DNA of 64,000 bases, from NCBI GenBank assembly GCA_024233135.1, contig JACKPZ010000020.1:12973-76972 (forward strand), read 5' to 3'. Shown here one piece after another: positions 52,698-62,599 of this stretch. Positions within the stretch are counted from its first letter, which is position 1. Each line of letters begins with the position of its first letter. Under the pieces are notes generated by a model. The model searched no databases and was not told the DNA's origin. It saw nothing but the letters and a program-made list of their open reading frames with translations. The translations under genes were made by a program, and so were the position numbers. The DNA comes from Akkermansiaceae bacterium. Its GTDB lineage: Bacteria > Verrucomicrobiota > Verrucomicrobiia > Verrucomicrobiales > Akkermansiaceae.

Positions 52698-53411
52698 ATG
52701 GCTTCGATGGCTTCGATGAAACCGCTCCTGAGCATTCTTTTCCTCGCCTGCATGCCGGTCATGGGCGAGCAGGTGGACAGCGACCGGGCCGACCGCGAGG
52801 CCTACAAGGATGGCTGGGCCGACGGTGACGACGGCTCCTCCTCCCCCGCCTCGCTCGGCGGCTGGGTGCTGGGCGAGAATGCCAAGGAGCCAAACATCGC
52901 CATCGCAAGCTCCAGCGGGCTTGGAACCGGCAAGACCGATATCGACACCGGCGGCGTCGCCTTCAAACTGCACGATCCCACCGGTGGCAACGTGGATGTG
53001 TTCCGCTTCATCGATCCCACTGGGCTGGAAAATGGCGAATCCCTCGCGATCGACCTCGCCGTGAATTTCCGCGGAGGATACAAGGGCATCGACGCCCGCG
53101 ACGGCGATGGCAAGACGGTCTTCAACTTCAACATCGGCGGTGACGACCACGTGGTCGACAAGGCCACCACCGGGAATGGATCGATCGGAAACACATATGC
53201 TGCGCACACCACGTTCGTCGTCACCTTCAAACAGGATGACGAACGTGGAGGAACCTGGACCGTCGTCCGCGGCGGAGGCGTCACCGCCACGGCCTCGGGC
53301 AGGTATTCCGGACGGATCCGCAGCCTCAAGATCTACAATGGCGGGCAGGGAGCCGAACCGGAAAACGCGCTCTATTTCAACAATCTGCGGGTTCTGCCGG
53401 CTTCGGAGTGA
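52698..53411 (+). CDS. Secreted protein, third of three tandem paralogues
   Basis: 237 residues from ATG 52698; in-frame ATGs at 52707 and 52716 are also possible, and the last gives a tidy signal peptide (MKPLLSILFLACMPVMGEQ). The shared domain is more diverged (VNFRGGYKGIDARDGDGKTV, FNIGGDDHVVDKATTGNGSI, GGTWTVVRGGGVTATASGRY). It ends right after this domain with neither PEP-CTERM nor an added C-terminal domain. The three paralogues thus carry one domain with three different endings. Function is unknown. Confidence 0.82.
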   Translation: MASMASMKPLLSILFLACMPVMGEQVDSDRADREAYKDGWADGDDGSSSPASLGGWVLGENAKEPNIAIASSSGLGTGKTDIDTGGVAFKLHDPTGGNVDVFRFIDPTGLENGESLAIDLAVNFRGGYKGIDARDGDGKTVFNFNIGGDDHVVDKATTGNGSIGNTYAAHTTFVVTFKQDDERGGTWTVVRGGGVTATASGRYSGRIRSLKIYNGGQGAEPENALYFNNLRVLPASE

Positions 53412-53449
53412 TGTGGTCTCACCCTCATCCGCCGCGCGTCATCCATGCC

Positions 53450-55123
53450 ATGCTCCGGCTGGCCACCCCGTTCTTGCTTGCTGCGGTCTTCGTTTCCTGT
53501 GATCGCCGGGATCCGTCCGCCGCGACCGGAGCGGGACATGTCTATCTCGTCGATGACTATCCCGGAAAAGATGATCGCGAGAAGATCAACAACGCGCTGG
53601 CCGCGATGGAAGACATCGAGGGCGGGAAGATCCTGCGCTTCGCCAAACGCGAGTACCTGGTGCGGCCCGCCTCGAAGGACAGCTTCGAACCCGTCCTCGC
53701 AGGTGCGAACGTCAGCAACCTTACGATTGACGGAGGCGGCGCGACATGGGTCGCCCTGGACGGCCTGGATTGTCGCAAGGGGTATTTCTTCCGGATTCGG
53801 AACTTCAAGGATCTGTCAGTTAAAAACCTGACGCTCACCTATCGGCCGGCGCCCATTGTCCAAGGCAGGATCGTCAGCGTGAATCAGGCTGAGAACCGCA
53901 CCACGATCTCTCTCGATCCTTCGTTCGATGATGTCACATCCCTCGCGCAAACCCCCATGTCCAAACTCTGGTGCCGGGTGGGGCAGAACGGAAACGCGCA
54001 TTGGCCCAAGCAGGGAAACCCTTCGTGGATGGATGTTGGAGTCGACGACTCCGGCAGGATGATCGCCGAGCCGGCCGGGCCGGGCCGCGTGACTGTCAGG
54101 GCCGGCTTTTTCGATCGCTCGCTCACCCTCGGCGGCGAGTTCAACTGGCAGCCCGGGGATCCCATGGTGATCTGGAAACGCGGCGCGCAGGACGGCCTCT
54201 GCTTTGAGCAGGGAAGCGGACTGTCGATCGCCAACGTCCGCGTGGAGGCCGCCCTGCACTATGCCATCAAGCTCCGGGGAGTGATCGGCGCGGCCGTCAC
54301 GGAATGCCATGTCGCCCCCCCGGCCGGAGCGATGATTTCCAGCAGCGCGGACGGGATCGACGTGCAGCAGTCGAAAGATGTCGTCATCGAAAGGTGTTTC
54401 CTCGTCGCCACCGGGGACGATGCGATTTCGTTCCTCAACCACGGCCACGGTGACAACGGACAATTGTTCGAAACCCGCTTCGGCCCGCCTTATCCCGATA
54501 CCAATGAGAATGTCGTGGTCCGCGATAATCTGATAGAGGGTGGAAACCGCAACGCCATCCTCCTCCTCGCCTCCAAGGCGGAGATCTCGGGCAACATCAT
54601 CCGGCACACGCGGCAATATGGCGTCAAGTTCACCGGTGACGACACCCGCATTGTCAACAACCGGCTTACGGAACTGGGCTCCTTCACCGCCTATCGCCAC
54701 ATCACCGACGAACTCGATACCGGCGTCATCTGTTCCGATGAATGGACTCAACATGGCGCCTCCATCCGCGGCAACGTGATCGAGGACTGGCACCACATGC
54801 CCGCCGTCCTGCTCAAGTCGGTCACCAACGCCAGAGTGTCTGACAACACCTTCGTGATGAGCGACCCTCAACGGGTGAGCGAAACCCCATTCAATCCATA
54901 TCTGAAAACCACGCCTGCGATCTGCGTGACGAGGGGGCACCTCAAGAATGAGGCGGTCCAAAGTTCCAACATCGCGATCGATGGCAATGTCTTCCGGTCG
55001 GGCGGAGCGTGGCGCGACGCCGCGGAGGCGCTCGTCATCCATGGATCGCATCATCGGATCGAGGCGAAAAACAATTCGAACCACACGATTTCCTCTGATG
55101 ATTCTCTTCCGGACTCCAATTGA
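53450..55123 (+). CDS. Right-handed beta-helix lipoprotein
   Basis: 557 residues. A lipoprotein signal (LATPFLLAAVFVSC, lipobox VFVSC) predicts anchoring to a membrane. The body is a parallel beta-helix (pectate-lyase superfamily): VSNLTIDGGGATWVAL, NLTLTYRPAPIVQGRIVSV, SSADGIDVQQSKDVVIERCF, DDAISFLNHGHGDNGQ, LIEGGNRNAILLLASKAEIS. The start at 53450 is chosen for the lipoprotein signal; the frame is open from 53408. It is 38 bases after the third paralogue and overlaps the next gene by 26 bases, so it belongs to the operon. It may bind or cut a polysaccharide. Confidence 0.85.
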   Translation: MLRLATPFLLAAVFVSCDRRDPSAATGAGHVYLVDDYPGKDDREKINNALAAMEDIEGGKILRFAKREYLVRPASKDSFEPVLAGANVSNLTIDGGGATWVALDGLDCRKGYFFRIRNFKDLSVKNLTLTYRPAPIVQGRIVSVNQAENRTTISLDPSFDDVTSLAQTPMSKLWCRVGQNGNAHWPKQGNPSWMDVGVDDSGRMIAEPAGPGRVTVRAGFFDRSLTLGGEFNWQPGDPMVIWKRGAQDGLCFEQGSGLSIANVRVEAALHYAIKLRGVIGAAVTECHVAPPAGAMISSSADGIDVQQSKDVVIERCFLVATGDDAISFLNHGHGDNGQLFETRFGPPYPDTNENVVVRDNLIEGGNRNAILLLASKAEISGNIIRHTRQYGVKFTGDDTRIVNNRLTELGSFTAYRHITDELDTGVICSDEWTQHGASIRGNVIEDWHHMPAVLLKSVTNARVSDNTFVMSDPQRVSETPFNPYLKTTPAICVTRGHLKNEAVQSSNIAIDGNVFRSGGAWRDAAEALVIHGSHHRIEAKNNSNHTISSDDSLPDSN

Positions 55124-57638
55124 TTCTACTCCCGCGCTGATTGTTGCCGCCCTGATGACAACCGGGGTCGTGGCGCAACCCTCGGGCTCCTCCCGCTTCA
55201 CCGACGGCGACCTCCATTCCACCATGACGGCCGTCGAGGCGGACAAGCTGCGGACCTACACGCTCACCACCAATGCGGAGTTGCGCGATGATAAGCCACC
55301 CGGCAAGCGGATCACCTTTGCCGAAAAGGGCGGTCATGCCCGCCTGCGCACGGGCGACCTGATGTTCGACGGCCTCTATGCCATGGCGGTGCACGAAGCC
55401 CTCCAGAACTCGGTGGCCGAAGTCAGGGACGCCGCTTATGGCAACGGCGAACCCACGAAATTGGAGGCGTTCCAGACCGGCGAACTCTGGTCCTACGTCT
55501 GGACACGGGACATCGCCTATTCCGCACACCTCGCCCTCGCCGCTTTCGATCCGGAGCGCGCGATCAATTCGCTGTTGTTCAAGACCTCACGCCTCAAGCC
55601 TTCTGTTAGCGGCGGCTTCACGAACCAGATCATCCAGGACACCGGCTCCGGCGGCAGTTATCCTGTGTCCACCGACCGCATGGTATGGATCCTCGGTATC
55701 AACGAGGCGTTGAAATACATCCCCGAACCCCGGCGCTCGCAGCTCCTCGAACCCTGTTATGAAATCCTGCGGGACACCATCGAGCACGACCGCCGGGTCA
55801 TCTACGACCCCGATGACGGACTTTACCGCGGCGAGCAGTCCTTTCTCGACTGGCGGGAGCAAAGCTATCCGGGTTGGACGAAGGACAACGTGGTCGCGAT
55901 CGCCGCGTCGAAATCGCTTTCGGTAAACGTGGCGTATGAGTTCGCCCTGCGGACCGCCGCCGAATATGCGGAGCGACTGGGTCAGCGGGACGAGCGCGAT
56001 CGTTTCACCGGGTGGGCCGAAGCGCTCCGCGAGGCCGTCAACCGCGGATTCCACGATCCGGATTCAGGACTCTACAGCACGCTCCTTCTCACGAATCCGG
56101 CCCATGCGGCCCGGACGAACCGCTACGATCTGCTAGGTTCGTCGCTCGCCATCTTGCTGGATACCATCGACGAGCCGCGCGCCGCCGCGATGTTGAGAGC
56201 CTATCCCTGCGGCCCTTACGGACCGCCGGTCGTCTGGCCGCAGGACCCCGTGGCGCCGATCTATCACAACCAGGCGATCTGGCCCTTCGTGACCGCCTAC
56301 TGGACCAAGGCCGGCCGCCGCGCCGGATCCGTGGATGTCGTGGAGCGTGGCATCCGCTCGCTGGTGCGCGGGGCGGCATTGAATCTCTCGAACATGGAAA
56401 ACTTCGACTTCGCGAGCGGACAAGCCTGGGCCGATGCCGGAACCCGGAGCGGTCCGGTGATCAACTCGCGCCGCCAGCTCTGGTCGGTGGCGGGTTATCT
56501 CTCCATGGTGCAGGATGTGCTCTTCGGTCTGGAAACTTCATGGGATGGCATCCGTTTCCGGCCCTTTGTGACGGAAGGCATCCGGTCAGAGATGTTCGCT
56601 AACAGCAAACTGCTGGAGCTCGACGGCTTCCGGTATCAGGGGAAACACCTCCAGGTGCGCGTCCATCTTCCGCCGCCCGGGACGAAGGGCGAGGGACCGT
56701 TTCAAATCGTCGCCACCCGCCTCAATGGCAAGCCGGTCAGCAGCACCGACTTCGTCCCCGCCGCGTCGTTGCCGGACCGCAGTGTATGGGACATCGAACT
56801 GGCCGCGCCGTCGGACGGGTCCGATGCCGGGCCGGTGGTGCCAATCATCGCGGCTGACAATCCTGATGCGATGTTCGGCCCGCACCAGCCGGAATGGGAC
56901 ACCGCCGGTTCCGCCATCGCGTCGGTGGATGGAAAACTCGCCCTCCGTTTCACAAGTCGCAGCGATGAAACACTGTTTCACATATATAGCAATGGAATCC
57001 CGCGTGCCAAACGGATCGAGAGCAAGCGCTGGGTCGATCCCGATTCAGCCGACCACGCGTCCATCGCGAGATTCTACAGCGTGGAGGCGATCGACCGCCG
57101 CACCGGAAACGCTTCGCACCACAGCCCCGGCATCGCGCATCTGACATCCCGAAACCAGATTGTCATCCCGGCCGCGGAGATGGATCACAAGGGCGGAGTC
57201 CTGACCGACGGGCGGCATTTCAGGGACTGGGGCGGGCCGGACCACACGTTGACCATTCCGCGCCTCACCGTGAAACAAACCGGCACGTATTTCGTTCGCG
57301 CCGAGTTCGCCAATGGTTCCGGCCCGGTGAACACCGGCATCACCTGCGCCGTCAAGAAGCTGGAACTGCGCGGTGCGGACGGCGGCGAACCGGTCGCCTC
57401 GGGATACATCGTCATGCCGCAGTCGGGCGACTGGCAGCGCTTCGATCTCTCGACCGGGATCCAGGCGCGCCTGGACGCCGGAACGTTCTACACGCTCCAC
57501 ATTTCCGAAGACGAGTTCTCGCGGAACATGAGCTACTTCGCGGCGAACGAGCGCTACACCGCCCTGCCGGGCGGCGGTGCTGATTTCTATAACTTCGTCA
57601 ACATCGCCGCAGTTCACGTGACGCGCATCGGCGAGTGA
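55098..57638 (+). CDS. Six-hairpin (alpha/alpha)6-barrel glycosidase
   Basis: 846 residues from ATG 55098, signal peptide ending TTGVVAQ. Residues about 60-490 match the six-hairpin glycosidase superfamily (GH63/GH37/debranching-like): LWSYVWTRDIAYSAHLAL with the likely acid Asp138, TDRMVWILGINEALKYIP, NQAIWPFVTAYW. Residues about 570-846 are beta-rich (IAADNPDAMFGPHQPEWD) and may bind carbohydrate. The family cleaves alpha-linked glucose, mannose or related sugars; the exact specificity is not readable. It overlaps the lipoprotein gene and is followed 25 bases later by the GH66 gene, suggesting joint action on an alpha-glucan. Confidence 0.8.
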   Translation: MILFRTPIDSTPALIVAALMTTGVVAQPSGSSRFTDGDLHSTMTAVEADKLRTYTLTTNAELRDDKPPGKRITFAEKGGHARLRTGDLMFDGLYAMAVHEALQNSVAEVRDAAYGNGEPTKLEAFQTGELWSYVWTRDIAYSAHLALAAFDPERAINSLLFKTSRLKPSVSGGFTNQIIQDTGSGGSYPVSTDRMVWILGINEALKYIPEPRRSQLLEPCYEILRDTIEHDRRVIYDPDDGLYRGEQSFLDWREQSYPGWTKDNVVAIAASKSLSVNVAYEFALRTAAEYAERLGQRDERDRFTGWAEALREAVNRGFHDPDSGLYSTLLLTNPAHAARTNRYDLLGSSLAILLDTIDEPRAAAMLRAYPCGPYGPPVVWPQDPVAPIYHNQAIWPFVTAYWTKAGRRAGSVDVVERGIRSLVRGAALNLSNMENFDFASGQAWADAGTRSGPVINSRRQLWSVAGYLSMVQDVLFGLETSWDGIRFRPFVTEGIRSEMFANSKLLELDGFRYQGKHLQVRVHLPPPGTKGEGPFQIVATRLNGKPVSSTDFVPAASLPDRSVWDIELAAPSDGSDAGPVVPIIAADNPDAMFGPHQPEWDTAGSAIASVDGKLALRFTSRSDETLFHIYSNGIPRAKRIESKRWVDPDSADHASIARFYSVEAIDRRTGNASHHSPGIAHLTSRNQIVIPAAEMDHKGGVLTDGRHFRDWGGPDHTLTIPRLTVKQTGTYFVRAEFANGSGPVNTGITCAVKKLELRGADGGEPVASGYIVMPQSGDWQRFDLSTGIQARLDAGTFYTLHISEDEFSRNMSYFAANERYTALPGGGADFYNFVNIAAVHVTRIGE

Positions 57639-57663
57639 TCGCCGGCCGTTCGATCCCATTCTT

Positions 57664-60600
57664 ATGGCTAGACTCACAATAGGGAAATGGCTCCGCCACG
57701 CGTTTGCGGTGACGGTCGCGCTGTTTATGAATGTAGCGCTTCATGGTCAGATCGCCGATGTCTTCCCGGACAAAGCGCGCTATCAACCGGGCACTGACGC
57801 CCACATTTACGTCGAACTGAAAAACGGCGGTGGAGCCCCGGTGAGCGGGAAGCTGCGTGTGAACGTGCGGAGTCTCACGGAGGTCGTCGCGGAGTTTTCA
57901 AGGGCGGTCACCTTGTCGGCGGGCGAAACACGCGGCGAGGGCTTCACATGGACGACACGCGGAGATCACTACCGGGGTTATGGCGTGGACGCGGACTTCC
58001 TGGTCGGCGGAAATACGGTCTCATCGAGGTCCAGCGCGATCGATGTGAGCCAGGATTTCATTCCGTTTCCGCGGTATGGCTACTACACCGACTTCCACCC
58101 GGGCCAGCCCTTTGAAAGATTGGACTGGGAGGTGGACAATCTTTGCAAACACCACGTCAACGTCATCCAATACTACGACTGGATGTGGACCCATGACCGT
58201 CTGATCCCTTATGAAAACGGCGAGCCGGTCGAGCAATACGAGGATTTTTTCGGGAGCGGCAAGACACTCGGAAACATCCGGCGCAAGATCCAGCGCGGCC
58301 ACGATCGCGGCATGGAGGCGATGGCCTACAGCCTCCTCTATGGCGACAGTGGCAACGATGCCGGCCCGGAGCGGATCGAGTGGGCGTCCTTCACCGGTCC
58401 GTGGAAAACCCAGGCCGCCGACGTGCGCAACCACATCGGCAGGATATGGGTGATGGACGTTTCCAACGAGGGATGGCAGTCGCACATTTTCAGTGAGTTT
58501 AAGAACGCGATGGCGGAGCTGGATTTCGACGGCATCCACCTCGACAACCTCGGCGGTGCCTCCAGTTATCAGTATAACTCCGCGAACGTCATTCCCGAGG
58601 ACATCGCCTTTCCTTCGTTCATCAATGACTGCAAGGGGGAGCTGCGCGCGCAGCGGCCATTCGCCAAGCTCGCGCACAACGACGTCGCGGGCGGCTATCT
58701 CGGCGCGGTCGCCCCGGCGCGGACGGATTTCTACTATGCCGAAGTCTGGGGCCGGGAACGCTTCATCGACATCCGCAATCTGATTCTCGACGCGAAGGCC
58801 GCCGGCGGACGCGACAAGGCGGTCGTGCTCGCCGCCTACATGAACTATCATGAGTTTCTCGGCGAGAATCCCCCGGAGTGGATCAACGAGGCCTCGGTGC
58901 GGCTGATGAATGCCTGCGTGGCGGCGAACGGCGCCTTCCACCTGGAACTCGGCGATGGCGACCGGATGCTGACCAACGAGTTCTTCCCGATCCACCGGCC
59001 CATGCACGACTCGCTCAAACGCGCGATGCGGGACCACTACAGCTTCATTGTGCGCTACGAGAACTTCCTGTTCTTCAACAACCAGGGCGGTGTGCGTGAC
59101 GGGACCGACGAGATGCGGATTTCCAGCAACACCCACTCGCTGTCGAAGGACGGATCGGCCGGAAAGATATGGACCGTCGCCAGGATTTGGGACGGGGAAT
59201 ACGACTCCGTCAGCCTGATCAACCTCCACGGCACCGACGACCAATGGCGGAATGTCAGTGCGAATCCGGAGCCTCAATCGGAGATTCATTTGAAGTATTA
59301 TATGGACCGCAAGTGCCGCAGGGTTCTCGTCGCCACGCCGGACGACGGGCTCGGCCGGCCGCACGAACTGCCTTTCAGCGAAGGCAGGGACGACGGCGGA
59401 TATTTCGTGGAACTCACCGTGCCGTCCCTCCAGTGGTGGGATCTGCTCATTTTCGACAAAACCGCGCGCATCAAGACCGACGGCTGGCCTGGCGATTGGC
59501 AGGGCGAGGTTCCCGCCGCGATTCATGGGATGGCGGTGAATGCCGGCGAGTTCATCTATCGCGGCGACAGCGGGGACACGAGGTCGTTCACGGGCGTGAC
59601 GACGGACAGCGACATCACCGAAGTGCGCGTGACGGCGGACGAAACCTATCTGCATTTCCTGATCCGCATGCGGGACATCGCCGACGAAAGCATCCCCGCA
59701 GTCGGCATGGCCGTTGACACCGACCAGGACCCGCACGACACCGGCCATATCTGGATTGGCGACGCGTCCACGCCCGAGGGTTCCATTCTGCTCGCGGATC
59801 CGGTCCAGTATGCCGAGCGCCAGGTCATGATTTATAGCGAGGGAGGGCGGCCGCGGATCAAGTTGTGGGACGGCGCGGAGTGGTATGACCCGCCTTCGGG
59901 TGTCGCCGCAGTCTCTGTGAGCTCCGAGTACGATTGTATCGAGGCGAGCATAGCCAAGACGGACCTCGGGATTTTCGCTTCCCGACAAGTGAAGCTGACA
60001 CTGGCGTCGTTCCGCAGCAGCGGAAATGCCGCGGGAAACGACGCGACCTTCGACAGCGATCATCACAACAACGACGCCATCGACGTGATGGGTGGAAGTG
60101 CGGGCGTGAGCGAGGACTCGTGGGAGAGGGATCTATCCGACAACGCCATCGGACATCACGCCACATTTCTCGTGGATTCTGATAGAGTGAGGCCGGTTCT
60201 CGTTTTCACCGGACACGGACGACACACGCCTGCGATTCCGGCGGCGCTTTCCACGGTGATGGTGGAGGTGGAAACGTTTCCCCGCGAGGCGGCCGGGAGC
60301 GCCTCGGTGGGGTGGAGATTGAACGGCGGGAACTGGCAGGAGTTGCCCATGAACCACGCGGGGGAAAGCACGGAGAATGGGCTCAACGACCTATGGCGGT
60401 GCGCCATCGGCACCTTCCAGCCCGGAGACATTGTCGAGTATCATTTCCGATCCGTGATGCCGGATGGAACATCCATGCTCGATGACAACGGCGGTGTGAA
60501 TTACCGCGCCGTTATTCCGGCGGATGGCGATGAGGATGGCCTGCCGGACGCCTGGGAGTTGCTCCACGGCTTATCCATCTCCAGCGCGGCGGGCGATCAT

Positions 60601-60957
60601 GGCGCAATGGGCGATCCTGATAGGGATGGTGTCGTCAATCTTCTCGAACTGGCTTTCGGGGGGGATCCGGGAACCCCGGATGCCGGGATACTGCCGAGAG
60701 CGGAAATGATCGACGACCGATTCAAAATCATGTTCAACCGCGATCCCACGGCGGGCCTAACAGTCACGGTGCAGGCCGCGGATCAGCCTGACGGAGTGTG
60801 GCAGTCCATCGCGCGCGGCGTGGACGCTGAACCGGTGGAAGCCATCGGTGAAGATGTGAAAGCCGTCGAGGGCGGGAGCGGATCCTATCGCGAGGTTGAG
60901 GTGAGCGTTCCGGCGGGAAAGCAGCGCGCGTTCATGCGGGTAAAGGTCGAGCCGTGA
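57664..60957 (+). CDS. GH66 family enzyme (dextranase / cyclo-isomaltooligosaccharide synthase-like)
   Basis: 1,097 residues, secreted. Residues 30-115 form an N-terminal Ig-like domain (DVFPDKARYQPGTDAHIYVE). Residues 120-470 are the GH66 TIM barrel (PRYGYYTDFHPGQPFERLDW, HVNVIQYYDWMWTHDRLIPY). The nucleophile is probably Asp294 in FDGIHLDNLGG and the acid/base Glu360 in FYYAEVWGRERF; their spacing of 66 is near that of known members. Residues about 600-780 resemble a DOMON/CBM9-like domain, and about 950-1097 carry GDEDGLPDAWELLHG and GDPDRDGVVNLLELAFG, calcium-binding-like repeats. Family members cut alpha-1,6-glucan (dextran). It is last in the rightward run from the sigma factor. Confidence 0.87.
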   Translation: MARLTIGKWLRHAFAVTVALFMNVALHGQIADVFPDKARYQPGTDAHIYVELKNGGGAPVSGKLRVNVRSLTEVVAEFSRAVTLSAGETRGEGFTWTTRGDHYRGYGVDADFLVGGNTVSSRSSAIDVSQDFIPFPRYGYYTDFHPGQPFERLDWEVDNLCKHHVNVIQYYDWMWTHDRLIPYENGEPVEQYEDFFGSGKTLGNIRRKIQRGHDRGMEAMAYSLLYGDSGNDAGPERIEWASFTGPWKTQAADVRNHIGRIWVMDVSNEGWQSHIFSEFKNAMAELDFDGIHLDNLGGASSYQYNSANVIPEDIAFPSFINDCKGELRAQRPFAKLAHNDVAGGYLGAVAPARTDFYYAEVWGRERFIDIRNLILDAKAAGGRDKAVVLAAYMNYHEFLGENPPEWINEASVRLMNACVAANGAFHLELGDGDRMLTNEFFPIHRPMHDSLKRAMRDHYSFIVRYENFLFFNNQGGVRDGTDEMRISSNTHSLSKDGSAGKIWTVARIWDGEYDSVSLINLHGTDDQWRNVSANPEPQSEIHLKYYMDRKCRRVLVATPDDGLGRPHELPFSEGRDDGGYFVELTVPSLQWWDLLIFDKTARIKTDGWPGDWQGEVPAAIHGMAVNAGEFIYRGDSGDTRSFTGVTTDSDITEVRVTADETYLHFLIRMRDIADESIPAVGMAVDTDQDPHDTGHIWIGDASTPEGSILLADPVQYAERQVMIYSEGGRPRIKLWDGAEWYDPPSGVAAVSVSSEYDCIEASIAKTDLGIFASRQVKLTLASFRSSGNAAGNDATFDSDHHNNDAIDVMGGSAGVSEDSWERDLSDNAIGHHATFLVDSDRVRPVLVFTGHGRHTPAIPAALSTVMVEVETFPREAAGSASVGWRLNGGNWQELPMNHAGESTENGLNDLWRCAIGTFQPGDIVEYHFRSVMPDGTSMLDDNGGVNYRAVIPADGDEDGLPDAWELLHGLSISSAAGDHGAMGDPDRDGVVNLLELAFGGDPGTPDAGILPRAEMIDDRFKIMFNRDPTAGLTVTVQAADQPDGVWQSIARGVDAEPVEAIGEDVKAVEGGSGSYREVEVSVPAGKQRAFMRVKVEP

Positions 60958-61193
60958 AACTCGTGAATGGGTCCGGCCAGGGGAGCGCTCAGCGGCACCA
61001 CAGCCAGTCGCGGATTCGGCCGGGTCGTTTCCGGTTTTGCGGATCTCGTGTTGGGAATCGCGGAGGCGGCACTTGAGGGAGGACGCGCTCGCCGACTCAT
61101 CTCGATGGGGAATCGACGACGCTGACGCGTTGTGGCGGAAATTCGCCGTCGCGCTGGTCGAACATCCGCGATCCCGGCCTGCGCGGGCAAACG
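60958..61193. other. Intergenic region before rpoD tail copy 2
   Basis: About 235 bases without a supported gene. GCGTTGTGGCGG near 61127-61138 is the complement of part of the 37-bp repeat at 43230/46864 and may be a decayed copy. Confidence 0.4.
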
Positions 61194-61355
<162 letters not shown>

Positions 61356-61417
61356 ATCCGTGGCGGCGGTTTTCAACTGCCATGCCTGTCAAAACCTTGG
61401 AAACGATGTCATAGGCG

Positions 61418-61436
61418 GCAAACCACCGCCACAGGA
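61418..61436 (+). repeat. 19-bp repeat in the rpoD downstream flank, copy 2
   Basis: Identical to 47678-47696. It lies 62 bases after the rpoD stop here but 113 in copy 1, so the spacer between has changed. It marks the left edge of the segment that carries the nucleotidyltransferase gene. Confidence 0.75.
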
Positions 61437-61524
61437 GGACCGTTGGGAATCAAATGCCCTTCCTCAATTTCCGCCAACTCGCATTTCCGCTTTCGCACCG
61501 GCGTCGGATCGGCTAAGGTTCGTT

Positions 61525-61764
61525 ATGCATTTCCCGCAATACAGGGTTCCGGTCGAGCGGTTGAAGGAGGATTGGTCGCGACGGATCGCACATCAAATCA
61601 TGCGACGGCGCAGGCCCCCATCGCCTCCCTGCCGGATCTCCGACAATAGCGAGCCGTGGATACACAAGCCCTCATCGGTCGCGGAGTTCTGGGAAATCGC
61701 CTGCAGAGTTAACGAAACCGTCGAAAAATGGGCACCACGACAGGAGAATTCATCCAAGAGCTGA
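61525..61764 (+). CDS. Small hypothetical protein overlapping the nucleotidyltransferase gene
   Basis: 79 residues from ATG 61525 ([35 protein letters not shown]). No family is recognised. It overlaps the following nucleotidyltransferase-fold gene by 37 bases in another frame, the sort of arrangement seen in toxin-antitoxin pairs, so an accessory or antitoxin role is possible. Length and basic composition (RRRRPP) also allow it to be a chance frame. Confidence 0.35.
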   Translation: MHFPQYRVPVERLKEDWSRRIAHQIMRRRRPPSPPCRISDNSEPWIHKPSSVAEFWEIACRVNETVEKWAPRQENSSKS

Positions 61765-62420
61765 CTCGAAACCACGATGTGATCGTGATCGGCGGTCTCG
61801 CGATCATCGCTCATGGGTTCAATCGTCCCACCATGGATGCTGATGTTTGGCTGGATCCGATGGAATCGCCAATGTCATGGGCGGAAACCGTGCAAGCCGT
61901 TTGCGACCGCTTTCCGAACCTGACCATTCATACCTTGCCGGGTTGGCGCAAAGTGGAAGGGCTGGACGTCGCAAACGCTGCTGAGGAGGTCGGAATGGTT
62001 CGGATTCTGGGTCTTGATTGTCCGTTGGATGTGTTCCGCCGACCCAACGAATTTCCCGAAGATTCTTTTGCCGAGGTTTTGTCCCGCTGCTCCCGCAATA
62101 ACGATGGAACCTGGCTCCCCGACGCGATCGATCTGGCTATCACGAAAGACCTGACGAATCGGGAAAAAGATGACCACGACATCCGCTTTCTGGAATCCAA
62201 GATTCGAACCCTTTGGGTGGAGAAGTTGCCACATGCGACCGAAGAGGAAGCCCGCTCACTTTTCGAGCGCTACGTGGATTGGCAAACCTGTGAGGCAGCG
62301 CTCAGAAATTCCAACCTGTTGGTAAAGGAAATGGCGATGGAATTCTTGCGCGAGTTTGCTGCGGAGGGAGACCCTTTTTCGGCGGCGATTCTTGAAGATC
62401 GCGAGATTCCTCCCCCCTGA
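61728..62420 (+). CDS. Nucleotidyltransferase-fold protein, AbiEii/DUF6036-like
   Basis: 230 residues. Residues 17-42 ([28 protein letters not shown]) carry the GG...HG..R.T.D.D pattern of minimal nucleotidyltransferases such as AbiEii toxins and related DUF1814/DUF6036 proteins; the two Asp of DADVWLD would hold the metal. A later patch, [20 protein letters not shown], fits the third acid and helix of that family, and DIRFLESKI follows. AbiEii-type proteins act in type IV toxin-antitoxin or phage-defence systems, but function here is inferred. It is bracketed by rpoD tail fragments, as expected for cargo at an insertion hotspot. GC is lower than in neighbouring glycosidase genes. Confidence 0.68.
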   Translation: MGTTTGEFIQELTRNHDVIVIGGLAIIAHGFNRPTMDADVWLDPMESPMSWAETVQAVCDRFPNLTIHTLPGWRKVEGLDVANAAEEVGMVRILGLDCPLDVFRRPNEFPEDSFAEVLSRCSRNNDGTWLPDAIDLAITKDLTNREKDDHDIRFLESKIRTLWVEKLPHATEEEARSLFERYVDWQTCEAALRNSNLLVKEMAMEFLREFAAEGDPFSAAILEDREIPPP

Positions 62421-62497
62421 TTTCCAGGCGACCCGTGAGCAACTCAATACCAGCCAACGCCGGTTTGAAGTCCTTGCGGGCGGGTCCCGTATCGCCC

Positions 62498-62599
62498 CGC
62501 GAGCGCATCCGCCAGATCGAAGCCAAGCCCCTCCGCAAAATGCGCCACCCCATCCGCATCCGGAAGCTCGAAGGCTTCATCGAGCTGCCGGGGGCTTGA
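62498..62599 (+). pseudogene. rpoD 3'-terminal fragment, copy 3
   Basis: 33 codons, [18 protein letters not shown] to [10 protein letters not shown] and stop, with two changes from copies 1 and 2 (Ala to Pro, Thr to Ile), so it is older or under no constraint. Just after the nucleotidyltransferase stop, TTCCAGGCGACCCGTGAGC (62422-62440) also matches the preceding rpoD segment, so copy 3 may begin there with about 60 extra bases inserted and a frame change. Confidence 0.82.

Noticed and set aside
58021..60066. 681-codon open frame on the minus strand
   Set aside because: Entirely antisense to the GH66 gene, whose catalytic motifs are clear.
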